A DNA stretch of 64,000 nucleotides. Origin: UBA11872 sp034422315 (GTDB lineage Bacteria; Chloroflexota; UBA11872). The notes under the pieces were generated by a model. That model had not been told where the DNA came from, ran no database searches, and saw nothing but the letters and a program-made list of their open reading frames with translations. Shown here piece by piece: positions 9,667 to 18,457 of this stretch (position 1 is its first letter; each line of letters opens with the position of its first letter). Location of the stretch: NCBI GenBank assembly GCA_034422315.1, contig DAOUJT010000006.1:35011-99010 (forward strand), given 5' to 3'. The position numbers were made by a program, and so were the translations under genes.

Positions 9667-10677
9667 CTAACGCAACGCGCCGGCCAGAGCGCGAACTGAT
9701 TCCTTGGCCGAAGAGGCGGTATCCAGCACCGCGGTCGGCTCGTAGCCGCAGTGGGCCATGCAGTTGGCGCAGCGCGGGTCCTTACCTCGGCCGTAGGCGT
9801 CCCAATCGGTGGTCTCCAGCAGCTCTTTGTATGACTCCGTGTAGCCGTCGGCCATGAGGTAGCAGGGCCGCTGCCAGCCGAAGATGGAGTAGCTGGGAAT
9901 CCCCCAGGCCGTGCACTGGTAGTCAACCTTGCCTTCGAGGAAGTCCAGAAACCGCGGGCTGTGGTTCAGGCGCCAGCGATCGCGCCTGCCGTCAGCAAAG
10001 GCCTCGCTGAAGACGGCGCGGGTGCGATCAACCGGGAGGAAATGATCCTGGTCGGGCGCCTTCTCGTAGGCGTAGCCGGGCGAGATCATCATGCTGTCCA
10101 CTTCCAACTCGTCATTCAGGAAATCCAGCACCGCCCGCACGTCCTGCGCCGAATCCTGGGTGAAGAAGGTCGTGTTGGTCGTGACCCGGAAACCGGCGTT
10201 CTGGGCGGCCTTGATGGCGGCGACGGCCACTTCGAACACGCCCTCGCGCGCCACGGACTGGTCGTGCCGCTCCTTCAGACCGTCCAGGTGAATGGCGAAC
10301 GCAAAGTAGGGCGACGGCGTGAACAGGTGCAGCTTCTGCTCCAGCATGATCGCGTTGGTGCACAGGTACACGAACTTGCGCCGGCGCACCAGTTCCTCGG
10401 CGATGTGGTCGATCTCGGGATGAATCAGCGGCTCGCCGCCGGCGATGGAAACCATCGGCGCGCCGCTTTCCTCGATTGCCGCCAGCGCTTGCTCCACCGG
10501 CATGCGCCGTCGCAGCGTCTCGGTGGGATGCTGGATTTTCCCGCAGCCCTCGCAGGCCAGATTGCAGGCGTATAGCGGCTCGAGTTCCACGATCAGCGGA
10601 AACTTCTCCCGCCCCTGCAGCCGCTGGCGAAAGAGATACCACCCCACCGCCAGGCTCTGACGCAGCGGAACGCCCAT
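9667..10677 (-). CDS. hpnH: Adenosyl-hopene transferase HpnH (radical SAM)
   Basis: HpnH is a radical-SAM enzyme that adds a 5'-deoxyadenosyl group to diploptene, the first step of hopanoid side-chain extension. The CxxxCxxC cluster motif is in YACNLACEGCGKIQHP near residue 39, followed by SIAGGEPLIHPEI. The C-terminal region has extra cysteines (RCANCMAHCGYEP), as in the DUF3463-containing HpnH family. Length (336 aa) fits. It shares strand and pathway with hpnC-D-E-shc at 14377-19318, but about 3.7 kb of toxin-antitoxin and restriction-modification genes now separate them. Confidence 0.93.
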   Translation of the reverse strand: MGVPLRQSLAVGWYLFRQRLQGREKFPLIVELEPLYACNLACEGCGKIQHPTETLRRRMPVEQALAAIEESGAPMVSIAGGEPLIHPEIDHIAEELVRRRKFVYLCTNAIMLEQKLHLFTPSPYFAFAIHLDGLKERHDQSVAREGVFEVAVAAIKAAQNAGFRVTTNTTFFTQDSAQDVRAVLDFLNDELEVDSMMISPGYAYEKAPDQDHFLPVDRTRAVFSEAFADGRRDRWRLNHSPRFLDFLEGKVDYQCTAWGIPSYSIFGWQRPCYLMADGYTESYKELLETTDWDAYGRGKDPRCANCMAHCGYEPTAVLDTASSAKESVRALAGALR

Positions 10678-10744
10678 GAATAACCATTCACCTTCCAGAG
10701 GCGGCCGCCAAACCTACGACGGGAGCGCGCGAGCGTCCAGAGTC

Positions 10745-11089
10745 CTACAGGTCGAGGACTAGACGAAGGCCTTCGTCAATGCGCGCCATCACCTGGAGCG
10801 GCGCCTGGCCCACTGGGTCCGAGAGATAGGCTCGGTCAACGGTCAACAGTTGCGTCACGTTGACCACCGATGGTCGAGGGAGCCCGGCTTCCGACGCCGT
10901 CAAAACGACATTGCCGGGAGCGGCGGCCAGCCGCAGGTTTGTTGTCAGCGCCAGCCCTAGAACCGTCCGAAGCCGGCTACGGTTGAAGGCGTCCGCCTGC
11001 ACGATGAGCACCGGTCGCCGAAACCCAGGCTCGGATCCTCGCGGCTCGTCCAGATCGGCCCAGCAAATGTCGCCCCGCTCGACTACCAC
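10745..11089 (-). CDS. mazF: MazF/PemK-type toxin endoribonuclease
   Basis: A 114-residue protein of the MazF/PemK fold: VVERGDICWADLDEP at the start, RPVLIVQADAFNRS and an NVTQLLTVDRAYLSDPVG segment typical of the family. Members cleave mRNA and are held inactive by a cognate antitoxin. It starts with GTG 11089, which overlaps the end of the upstream antitoxin gene by 7 bp (TGG TAG read as GTG GTA G), implying translational coupling. The pair sits between hpnH and the restriction-modification genes. Confidence 0.88.
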   Translation of the reverse strand: MVVERGDICWADLDEPRGSEPGFRRPVLIVQADAFNRSRLRTVLGLALTTNLRLAAAPGNVVLTASEAGLPRPSVVNVTQLLTVDRAYLSDPVGQAPLQVMARIDEGLRLVLDL

Positions 11090-11319
11090 TCGTCAGCCGC
11101 GAGACTACGCCCTTGCATGCGGCGCAGTTCGGGTGCCAGCTGACTCGGCTGCTCGCGATAGACCTCGTCCAGCAGCGCCGTGATGTGCTCGTCGCGGCGC
11201 CTCGCGAGGTATTCGGAAACGGCGGTGGCGTACAGCTTGCTGCGAGTTACGCCCAACTCCTTTGCCAGCTCGTCGGCCGCCTGGAACAGATCGTCGGGAA
11301 GCGAAATTGCCGTTTTCAT
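11083..11319 (-). CDS. Ribbon-helix-helix antitoxin (MazE-like) partner of MazF
   Basis: A 78-residue protein. Its N-terminus, MKTAISLPDDLFQAADEL, followed by GVTRSKLYATAVSEYLARR is a ribbon-helix-helix DNA-binding fold, and a polar C-terminal tail would wrap the toxin. The open frame reaches 11355, but the ATG at 11319 begins the conserved domain and lies six bases after a strong -10 element, so the transcript may be leaderless. In this family the antitoxin, or its complex with the toxin, represses the shared promoter. Confidence 0.87.
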   Translation of the reverse strand: MKTAISLPDDLFQAADELAKELGVTRSKLYATAVSEYLARRRDEHITALLDEVYREQPSQLAPELRRMQGRSLAADEW

Positions 11320-11325
11320 ACCGAA

Positions 11326-11355
11326 ATCATACCTCAGCCTGACCCCTGATGTCAC
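11326..11355 (-). promoter_or_regulatory. Sigma-70-type promoter of the toxin-antitoxin operon
   Basis: Read on the minus strand, GTGACA (11355-11350) and TATGAT (11331-11326) are separated by 18 bp; each matches the consensus hexamer at five of six positions. The antitoxin ATG follows TATGAT by only 6 bases, which suggests a leaderless transcript. Confidence 0.6.
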
Positions 11356-11526
11356 GTCCGAGGCAAGGTTGTCACCAGCTTTGGGCTCATCAGATAGCTG
11401 TAGGTGCCGGTGGGACCATGCGAACGTGCATTGGCACCGTGATGGACCCAGGATAGGAATTACCCTCCGTTCAGCCCATGCTGTCCGTGCGCGGTAGCTT
11501 CGGCACGATGCATCGATTCAGCGGGA
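11356..11526. other. Intergenic stretch, no gene seen
   Basis: This spacer lies between the toxin-antitoxin pair and the 3' end of the restriction gene. Apart from the -35 element at its left border I see no open frame, repeat or hairpin worth calling. Confidence 0.5.
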
Positions 11527-12255
11527 TCAGCGCGGCTTCAGGCTGTGCCCATCGAAGTCATATGCGTCGCTGTTGCGCTCGGCCACGACCCTTAGCGCAT
11601 CCGTGATGACACGGTCCAGCTCAAACTCCGAGTCCGGCTGGCCCACTCTGGCGAACGGAATCGTGGACTGTTCCGGGCTGGCTGATACAAGCCCGAGGTA
11701 GAAGCTCTCAAATTGCTCGTCGCGGCCTGCTGGGTCTTGGCGGCCCGTAAACAGCCTGAGGCCGCGGTGAGCATTCTCAATTGTCGGAGAGCGGCGGCTC
11801 GTTCCGTCGTGGCGGGCACCTTCGTCAAATACGAAGAGTCCAACCAGCGTGGCGTATGGAAATCGACGGTGAAGCGTGACGGCCTCGAACAGCATGTCAC
11901 CTCGCCGGTTAGTGAAGTTCTTCTGGTAGTTCTTCGTTCGCAGGTCGGGGAAGCTGATGCACTTGACCGAGAACGCAAGAAGTAAGCCGGCCTCTTCGGT
12001 CGCCCAGGTCACGTCGACTCGCTTATCACCAATCCCTCCAGCCATCCGGCGCTCGGCTCCAGAAACGCGGTTGCCGCTGGCAACAGGGCGTGCGCCAGAT
12101 AATCCGCGCTGTCGCAGACACTCGGCGACCACTTGGGCAATGGCGGCCGACATCAACTCCGAATAGCGCTTCTTGTCGCTGGCGCGTGCTTTAAGGGTCG
12201 GTTTCGGCTCGAGCCCACAGAGCACATTGAGCAGTCGCTGATGATCGGTGCTCAT
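11527..12255 (-). CDS. Probable restriction endonuclease (PD-(D/E)XK type) of an RM system
   Basis: I do not recognise a named enzyme, but the 242-residue protein has a candidate nuclease core: GIGDKRVDVTWATEE, then LLLAFSVKCISFPD, i.e. an Asp and an x-x-Lys on the next strand as in PD-(D/E)XK folds, with the acidic residue before Lys replaced by Ser. It follows the adenine methyltransferase gene directly and overlaps it by 4 bp (ATGA), the layout expected of a type II RM pair. Base composition is visibly lower in GC than the flanking hopanoid genes. The recognition sequence cannot be predicted. Confidence 0.7.
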   Translation of the reverse strand: MSTDHQRLLNVLCGLEPKPTLKARASDKKRYSELMSAAIAQVVAECLRQRGLSGARPVASGNRVSGAERRMAGGIGDKRVDVTWATEEAGLLLAFSVKCISFPDLRTKNYQKNFTNRRGDMLFEAVTLHRRFPYATLVGLFVFDEGARHDGTSRRSPTIENAHRGLRLFTGRQDPAGRDEQFESFYLGLVSASPEQSTIPFARVGQPDSEFELDRVITDALRVVAERNSDAYDFDGHSLKPR

Positions 12256-13940
12256 TGCGAGCGAGTCCGCGCGAACCTGCGCGAGCGGAGTATGTCCCGC
12301 GTCTTTCTTACCTGCGATAAGAGGACGGCGCGCGATGCACGTTGCTGACCGAGCAGTACTTCATCGACCCTGGCCCGGATGTCGTCATGCGCCGCAGAGC
12401 GAAGCAGCCGTCCCGTGGATGCTTCCATGGACCGCAATTCACGCGCGCAACGCTCAATAGTCCGAGGCGATGGGACAGGTAGCTGTGCTGCTTCACGAGG
12501 CTCCATTTTCAAAACCCCTCCGCCGTATGAGCGGCCAGCAATTTCGGCGCCGAGAGCGGTAACGGAATTGAGCGCCGCAAGAGGCAGCAGTTCCCAGTCG
12601 CGTCGAAACGGTGCGTGGAGGCGCAGTCCATGTACTGAGTTCAGGGCATGAACTCTGGCCGTGTTGGCAATCAGGCGTGGAGAGTCGTGGCTCATATAAG
12701 TGACGAACATGTCGGGGAGCTTCGGCAGTGGAACGCTCCACCAGGGACGACGAACCCGACACTTGTAGGCCTGATGCACTTTCTGCTGCTCACCGATTTC
12801 TACGTACGTGCGGGCAGCTGGGGATCGCAGGGCGTCGCCCGGATAGAAGAGTTGCGTTTTGGAGTTTCGTTCCGTGAGCTCACGATGAACGTCGCGCGAG
12901 TACGCAAGGTTCTTGAGAGCACCTGATCCTGGCGGAAGCACATCGATGAGATCGCTCGGACCAAGATTCAACCGGTTCGCTTGAGCCTTTGACATTCGAA
13001 AGTACGTGTTGTTCCCAGTTACAGCGCCGAGGTGAACTGTGCCCCACCGAGACAGGGGCACGAAGTCCTGTGAATCAAGCAACTCTCTGTAGAAGTCGAA
13101 AGATTCTCCAGCGACCAACGCCGACGTCCATTTCGTCTCCTCCGGGGCAGGAGTCCAGTTCCTGCGCGTGACCTGGTGACGTTGCAAACTCTCCAAGTCT
13201 TTTGCCTGCACGAGTTCGATGGAATCGGTGGAGCCTCGTCCTTCGGCGAGCAGCAGAACAATCTCGCTGATCACACCGGGAAACACTCGCGTTTCGAATG
13301 TGACCAGTGTGACCCGGGCAAACTGGCACATCAGGTATCGGCGGACGGGGGCGGCGTACCTGACATGTAGAAGCTCGGCGGGAAGAACCAGTGCCAAGCG
13401 CCCGTCCCTATTGAGGAATTGAGAGGCGTGCACAACAAATGCCGCCCAGGAATTGGCTAGGCCATCAAGCTGAACGCCTCCCGCAGCCGCGGCGCGTTGC
13501 GCCTTCGTCCTGGCGTTGCCAGCGAACGACTGGTACCGCACAAACGGTGGGTTTCCGATCACGGCGTCGGCCGTCGGCGTCGGCCGTATGTCAAAGAAGT
13601 CGGCTGCCTCAACTCGCGCATTGGCGTGTAGCGATGCAATGGTTGAACGCGCGATGTCGCTGGCGACCGCGTCAAGTTCGAAGCCCAAGATTGAGGCAGC
13701 CGGCTGCTCTCCGAGATCGCTCAGGTTCTTTAGCCGCTGCGAGGCCGCGGCCAGAAAAGCTCCTTCTCCGCAAGAGGGTTCGACAACCGTGTCACGTGAT
13801 CCGCGGATGGCCCATTCCGCTAGAAAGTTCGCGATCTGCGGAGGCGTATAGAAGGCCCCGCGAGCCTTCAACGGCGAAACAGCGACGGTCAGACATCCTT
13901 CACGACTGATGAAAAAACCGTAGCACGCATGGACCGCCAC
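12252..13940 (-). CDS. N6-adenine DNA methyltransferase (gamma class, M.TaqI-like)
   Basis: A 562-residue SAM-dependent DNA adenine methyltransferase. Motif X is ARGAFYTPPQIANFLAEW, motif I EPSCGEGAFLAAA, and catalytic motif IV VIGNPPFVRYQS. The order X-I-IV and a long C-terminal target-recognition region match the gamma class, in which M.TaqI is the model. It is expected to protect host DNA from the downstream endonuclease. The start is uncertain: GTG 13940 is the only early canonical codon, while TTG 13871 would begin the protein as (M)KARGAFYTPP, which many homologues resemble. It lies 75 bp after an XRE regulator gene on the same strand. Confidence 0.87.
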   Translation of the reverse strand: MAVHACYGFFISREGCLTVAVSPLKARGAFYTPPQIANFLAEWAIRGSRDTVVEPSCGEGAFLAAASQRLKNLSDLGEQPAASILGFELDAVASDIARSTIASLHANARVEAADFFDIRPTPTADAVIGNPPFVRYQSFAGNARTKAQRAAAAGGVQLDGLANSWAAFVVHASQFLNRDGRLALVLPAELLHVRYAAPVRRYLMCQFARVTLVTFETRVFPGVISEIVLLLAEGRGSTDSIELVQAKDLESLQRHQVTRRNWTPAPEETKWTSALVAGESFDFYRELLDSQDFVPLSRWGTVHLGAVTGNNTYFRMSKAQANRLNLGPSDLIDVLPPGSGALKNLAYSRDVHRELTERNSKTQLFYPGDALRSPAARTYVEIGEQQKVHQAYKCRVRRPWWSVPLPKLPDMFVTYMSHDSPRLIANTARVHALNSVHGLRLHAPFRRDWELLPLAALNSVTALGAEIAGRSYGGGVLKMEPREAAQLPVPSPRTIERCARELRSMEASTGRLLRSAAHDDIRARVDEVLLGQQRASRAVLLSQVRKTRDILRSRRFARTRSQ

Positions 13941-14015
13941 CTGCCTGCCAAGCGCTTTCGACGCAAGCTACTGTGCTGGAGGCTTGGCAAGTCGCCGAGA
14001 GCAACTGCCGCCGCG

Positions 14016-14306
14016 TCAGGGCGTATCCTCGCCGGGCTCGAAGCTGATCGTGAGCCGCATCCCGGTGGCCTGGGCGAACTTCTCGAGCGTGCGGGTGGAG
14101 GGGTGGGCGCGTCCGCTTTCGAGTCGGGCCACGACCGACTGGGTGGTCTGCATGCGTTCGGCCAGCTGTGCCTGCGTGAGCCCGGCGTTCGTGCGCGCCT
14201 CGATCAGGGCCCGCGCCAGCCGGAACTTTGGCGCGAATTCGTCATAAGCCTCTCGATAGGCCGGATCGCGTAGCCACGTCGTGTGCAGGGATTGAACATT
14301 GCGCAT
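14016..14306 (-). CDS. XRE-family helix-turn-helix regulator (HigA-antitoxin-like)
   Basis: A 96-residue protein with a central XRE helix-turn-helix: RTNAGLTQAQLAERMQTTQS then VVARLESGRAHPS, and a short strand-like C-terminus (LTISFEPGED). This architecture is typical of HigA/RelB-partner antitoxins, yet no RelE/HigB-type toxin frame is present on either side. Because it sits just upstream of the methyltransferase gene on the same strand, it could instead be a controller-type regulator of the RM system. ATG 14306 is the start. Confidence 0.82.
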   Translation of the reverse strand: MRNVQSLHTTWLRDPAYREAYDEFAPKFRLARALIEARTNAGLTQAQLAERMQTTQSVVARLESGRAHPSTRTLEKFAQATGMRLTISFEPGEDTP

Positions 14307-14376
14307 GCCATGAGCATACGAACGCTTCGCAACTCCAACTAGATTTCCTGGTTTGGCCGGCTGCGACCTGACGCTG

Positions 14377-16272
14377 TCACCGACCGTCCTCGTCCCGCCC
14401 CGCTTTCCTGGCGTACCGCCCCAGTGCCATCAACGGAAATAGCAGTCGATAGAAGTGATAGTTGATGTAGAAGGCGCCGGGGAAACCGGTGCCGGTGTAG
14501 TGGTCTTCGTCCCAGTTCCCGTCGTGGCGTTGCGTGCGAATCAGGAATTCGACGCCGCCTCGCACCGCCGGCGATTCGAGGTCCGCCTCCAGCAGGGCCA
14601 TGAGCGCCCAGGCGGTCTGCGACGCGGTGCTGGCCCCGCGACCGATCCAGGCGGGGTCGTCGTAGGAGCGGAGGTCCTCGCCCCAGCCGCCGTCGGCGTT
14701 CTGGTGCGCTTCCAGCCAGGCCACGGCGCGGCGCAGCGCGGGATCGTCAAGCGGCGTGCCGGTGGCAACCAGCGCCGGGACAACCACGCTCAGCCCGTAG
14801 ATGTGGTTGGCGCCCCAGCGGCCGAACCAGGAGCCGCCGGTCTCCTGCTCGGCGCGCAGCCAGGCCAGTCCCCGCCGCGCCGTCTCGGTGCCCAGAGCGT
14901 CCTCCTGCGCCAGGAAGTGCAGCGCACGCGCCGTCAGGTCGGCCGACGGGGGATCGATGACCTCGCCAAAGTCGCGGAACGACGGCTCGCGGCAAAGCGC
15001 ATTGGTGTTGTCGGCGTCGAACGCGCCCCAGCCGCCATTGCGCGACTGCATGCCTTCGATCCAGCCACGCGCCCGCACCAGCGCGGCGTCGACACGATCG
15101 GGGTCGGGATGGTCGACCCGCCGCAGCGCCAGCCCGACCTCGGCGGTGTCGTCGATGTCGGGATAGTTGTCGTTGGCGAACTCGAACGCCCAGCCTGCGG
15201 GCGCCAGGTGGGGCCGCCGGACGCTCCAGTCGCCTTTCACGCGGACTTCCTGGTCCAGCAGCCAGTCCGCCGCTCGAATCAGGCGGGGATCGTCGCCTGG
15301 CGTGCCGGAGTCATTGAGCGCCACGATGGCCAAAGCGGTATCCCAGACCGGCGACTGACAGGCCTCCAGCCGGCGCGCATACCCGTCGTCAATGGTGAAG
15401 GTGTCGAGTCCATCCAGGGCGCGCGCGATCATCGGATGGTCCAGCGGATAGCCGCGCAGCGTGAGCGCAATGATTGAGTTGACCCATGCCGGCTGGATGC
15501 CGCCCCACGAACCATCGCGTTCCTGCCGGCGCACGATCCAGGCCTCGGCGCGACTCAGCGCCGCCTTGCGCAGCCAGCCGATCGGACGCTTCTGGTACCA
15601 GCGGAGCAATCGGTCGACATGGTTGAAGAGCCCGGTCCACGTCAGGAACGAATAGTCCATGCGCGGAGCGTCAAACGTACGCAGTTCGTCGATCGAAAAC
15701 GGCGCGGGGCGAACCGGCTCATGGGAGCGAATGATCGTCAACGCCACGTAGGTCTGGCGCGCCCAGCAGGCGAAGTCGTAAATGTTGAGCGGCCACCAGG
15801 GCGGAAGCAGCATGACTTCCGGCGGCATGGCCGGAACGTCGTCCCAGGACCACCAGCCGTTCAGCGCCAGCCAAAAGCGAGTGAAGGTGCGGGTCGCCTC
15901 CACGCCGCCCTGTTCGCGAATCCAGGCCGCCGTCTGCTGCATGGGGGCGTCGTCCGGCTGGTCGCCGGCCAGGCGCAGCGCCACGTAGGCCTCGGTGGTG
16001 GTGTGGAGGTCGGACGGGCCGCCGTGGAAGTTGGCCCAGGTGCCGTCCGGCTGCCGGCGCGAGCGAATCCAGCGCGCGGTTCGCTCGGTCGTACCGCTAT
16101 CCAGGATGCCCAGGTAACGCCGCAGGAACAGGTCCTCGGCCTCGATGGTGACGTTGCTCTCCAGCTCGCCTTTCCACCAGCCCTCGGGATCCTGCAGGCC
16201 CAGCAGGTATCGTCGCGCTCGCTCGATAGCGTTGGAAAGCGCGTTGGGCCTCGCGGATACCTCGACGCTCAT
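14377..16272 (-). CDS. shc: Squalene-hopene cyclase
   Basis: The class II triterpene cyclase that folds squalene into hopene/hopanol, a monotopic membrane enzyme. The catalytic DxDD acid is DIDD, in NYPDIDDTAEVGLALRR, and several QW repeats are visible (for example QNADGGWGEDLRSYDD and QRHDGNWDEDHYTG). ATG 16272 overlaps the hpnE stop by 4 bp (ATGA), so I prefer it to the longer frame open to 16386; this gives 631 residues, normal for the family. It is last in the hpnC-hpnD-hpnE-shc operon. Confidence 0.95.
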   Translation of the reverse strand: MSVEVSARPNALSNAIERARRYLLGLQDPEGWWKGELESNVTIEAEDLFLRRYLGILDSGTTERTARWIRSRRQPDGTWANFHGGPSDLHTTTEAYVALRLAGDQPDDAPMQQTAAWIREQGGVEATRTFTRFWLALNGWWSWDDVPAMPPEVMLLPPWWPLNIYDFACWARQTYVALTIIRSHEPVRPAPFSIDELRTFDAPRMDYSFLTWTGLFNHVDRLLRWYQKRPIGWLRKAALSRAEAWIVRRQERDGSWGGIQPAWVNSIIALTLRGYPLDHPMIARALDGLDTFTIDDGYARRLEACQSPVWDTALAIVALNDSGTPGDDPRLIRAADWLLDQEVRVKGDWSVRRPHLAPAGWAFEFANDNYPDIDDTAEVGLALRRVDHPDPDRVDAALVRARGWIEGMQSRNGGWGAFDADNTNALCREPSFRDFGEVIDPPSADLTARALHFLAQEDALGTETARRGLAWLRAEQETGGSWFGRWGANHIYGLSVVVPALVATGTPLDDPALRRAVAWLEAHQNADGGWGEDLRSYDDPAWIGRGASTASQTAWALMALLEADLESPAVRGGVEFLIRTQRHDGNWDEDHYTGTGFPGAFYINYHFYRLLFPLMALGRYARKAGRDEDGR

Positions 16273-17621
16273 GCGGCTGTCGGCAAGCCCCGATCTCGCC
16301 CGAGGGCCAGCAGGATGTTGCGGGCCGCCTGGCGGCCGCTGCGGACGGCCCCTTCCATCGTGGCGGGCCAGCCGGTATCGGTCCACGCGCCGGCCAATGC
16401 GATTCGCGGGTCAGCCGTCGCCGCGCGCGGCCGCAGCTGCAGCGTGCCGGGGGACGGACGGAAGGTGGCTCGGTGCTCTCGCGTGACATAGAACGCCGTC
16501 ACGCGAGCTTCGGCGGCCGCGGGGAACAGACGGGCGAGTTCGGGGACGAACATCGCGCGCAACTCCTCGGTCGGGCGCTCGGCGTAAGCCATGGCGCCGG
16601 AAAGCGAAACGGCCAGACACTGGCCTATAGTCAAGCCTGCCGCAGCGCTGCGGTCAAACACCCACTGCACCGGCGTCCCCACGCCCGCGGCAAACGCATG
16701 CGCCATGACCGGTCGGTCGTAGATCACGTGCAGATTGACGATTGGGCTGTGCCCCAGGCCGGTGAAGCTCGCGGCGTTGGCGTGAACCTCCGCCGGTACC
16801 AGCCGGGCCGCCTGCTCGTGCGGCACGGCCAGCACCAGGGCCGCCGCCTGGATCTCTTCCGCGCCTACCCGGACCTGAACGCCCTCGGCGTCCGAGCGCT
16901 CGACGCCCGAAATCGCGCTGTGCATCCGGACGTCTACGCCAGAGGCCCCCAGTGCCGCTTCCGCCCGCGTGCCGTGCGCTTTCCCGAGCGGCACGGTTGC
17001 GTACCCGAGATCGGCGGCGGGCCCGTCGGTCAGCAATCCCACCTGGAACACCATGGCGCTCAGCCACAACGAGGCTTCGTCGGAGGGCAGGTTCAGCGTC
17101 GGCAGGACGATCAGGTCCCAGAACGATTCAAGCGCTCGCCGCGAGACGCCGTGGTTGCGCAGCCATGCGCCAAACGTCTGCTCGTCCAGGCTGCGGTCGC
17201 CCAGGTCCAACCGCGCCAGCGCCGCCGCCGAGCGCACGACGCGCCACTTGTCCAGTCGGCCGAGATGCCGGTACGACGCCAGGCTGCGGCTCAAGTGCAG
17301 CGGCGCGGGCAAGTCGGACCGCGCCAGGCGGCTGAGGCCGCGCTCGGGATGGATGACCGGGATGTCCAGCCGCCGTTGGAGCGTCACCAGGTCGCTTGCG
17401 CCAATCCGCTCGATGAACGCACGGTAGGCCGTGCAGCAGCGCAGGAATACGTGCTGGCCGTTGTCCAGCCAGAGCCCGTCGCGCTGAAACGAGTAGGTGG
17501 CGCCGCCCAGCCGCCCGCGGGCTTCCAGCAACGTCACTCGCAGACCCGCGTCCGCCAGCGCCAGCGCCGCGCTGATTCCGGCCAGGCCGCCGCCTGCCAC
17601 CACCACCGGCGCGGCGCTCAC
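16269..17621 (-). CDS. hpnE: Squalene-associated FAD-dependent desaturase HpnE
   Basis: HpnE converts hydroxysqualene, made by HpnC, to squalene. The 450-residue protein starts with a dinucleotide-binding motif (VVVAGGGLAGISAALALADA) and an acidic end to the second strand (VTLLEARGRLGG), and finishes with the FAD-contacting WTDTGWPATMEGAVRSGRQA, as in carotene-desaturase-like flavoproteins. Both ends overlap neighbours by 4 bp, with hpnD upstream and shc downstream, indicating translational coupling. Confidence 0.93.
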   Translation of the reverse strand: MSAAPVVVAGGGLAGISAALALADAGLRVTLLEARGRLGGATYSFQRDGLWLDNGQHVFLRCCTAYRAFIERIGASDLVTLQRRLDIPVIHPERGLSRLARSDLPAPLHLSRSLASYRHLGRLDKWRVVRSAAALARLDLGDRSLDEQTFGAWLRNHGVSRRALESFWDLIVLPTLNLPSDEASLWLSAMVFQVGLLTDGPAADLGYATVPLGKAHGTRAEAALGASGVDVRMHSAISGVERSDAEGVQVRVGAEEIQAAALVLAVPHEQAARLVPAEVHANAASFTGLGHSPIVNLHVIYDRPVMAHAFAAGVGTPVQWVFDRSAAAGLTIGQCLAVSLSGAMAYAERPTEELRAMFVPELARLFPAAAEARVTAFYVTREHRATFRPSPGTLQLRPRAATADPRIALAGAWTDTGWPATMEGAVRSGRQAARNILLALGRDRGLPTAA

Positions 17622-18454
17622 CGGCCCGCCAAGCTCTGCGCCGCGACCAGCGCCTTCTCCCAGGCCGGCAGCGCCACGCGTCCCCGCAAGACGGCCGCCG
17701 GATCGCGCTCGATGCGCCGCAAGACGCGTCGATAGATGCCCGCCATGGCTCCCGCACAGGCGGAGCTGCGCGGGTCCAGCATGGGGCGCAGCCGCAGCCC
17801 CTCATCGAACCACTGCGTCGCGCGAATAGTCTGGAACCGAATCATCTCGTCGAATTGCGGGCCGGGCGGCGCGTCCGGGTCAAGCGTGCACTTGAACCGG
17901 CGCAGGTCTTCCCGCGGCAGGTAGATGCGATCGTTGCGATAGTCCTCCCGTACGTCTCGCAGGATGTTCGTGAGCTGCAACGCTACGCCCAGGGCATCGG
18001 CCAGCGGGGCCGCGCGCTCCATATTGTTGGCGCCGAACACCCCCAGCGACAGCCGGCCGATGGTGCCAGCGACTCTCCGGCAGTAGACCACCAGGTCGTC
18101 GAAGGTCTCGTACGTCGTGCCTCGAACGTCCATTTCCACGCCGTCGATCAGTTCGCCGAAGGCTTCCAGCGGAATCGGGAGCTGCCGGGAGGCGTGTCCG
18201 AGTGCGGCCAGCACCGGCTGATCCGCATCCGGCCCGATCTCCGTCAGTCGTTCTCTCGCCGTGCCCAGCGCCCTCGCCTTGGCCTCGGCGGGCAGGTCGC
18301 CGTCACCGATGTCGTCTATCTCACGCGCCAGCGCGTAGACCGCGCAGAGCGCCTGCCGCTTCGGTCCCGGTAGCAGGCGGATGCCCCAGTAGAAATTGCC
18401 GGCCTGCGTGCGGGTGATGTGCTCGCAGTGGGCGTAGGCCGCGGCCGGGTCCAT
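17618..18454 (-). CDS. hpnD: Presqualene diphosphate synthase HpnD
   Basis: A head-to-head prenyl synthase that joins two farnesyl diphosphates into presqualene diphosphate. Two aspartate-rich motifs are visible: YALAREIDDIGD near residue 45 and QLTNILRDVREDYRNDRIYL near 165. Length (278 aa) fits HpnD. It starts 3 bp after the hpnC stop and overlaps hpnE by 4 bp. I separate it from HpnC by operon position and by its canonical YAHCEHITRTQAGNFYWG N-terminus. Confidence 0.93.
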   Translation of the reverse strand: MDPAAAYAHCEHITRTQAGNFYWGIRLLPGPKRQALCAVYALAREIDDIGDGDLPAEAKARALGTARERLTEIGPDADQPVLAALGHASRQLPIPLEAFGELIDGVEMDVRGTTYETFDDLVVYCRRVAGTIGRLSLGVFGANNMERAAPLADALGVALQLTNILRDVREDYRNDRIYLPREDLRRFKCTLDPDAPPGPQFDEMIRFQTIRATQWFDEGLRLRPMLDPRSSACAGAMAGIYRRVLRRIERDPAAVLRGRVALPAWEKALVAAQSLAGR

Positions 18455-18457
18455 CGC

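Noticed and set aside
13771..13790. GGTTCGA stretch as part of a tRNA
   Set aside because: It lies inside the methyltransferase coding frame (conserved EPSCGEGAFL region), with no cloverleaf around it.
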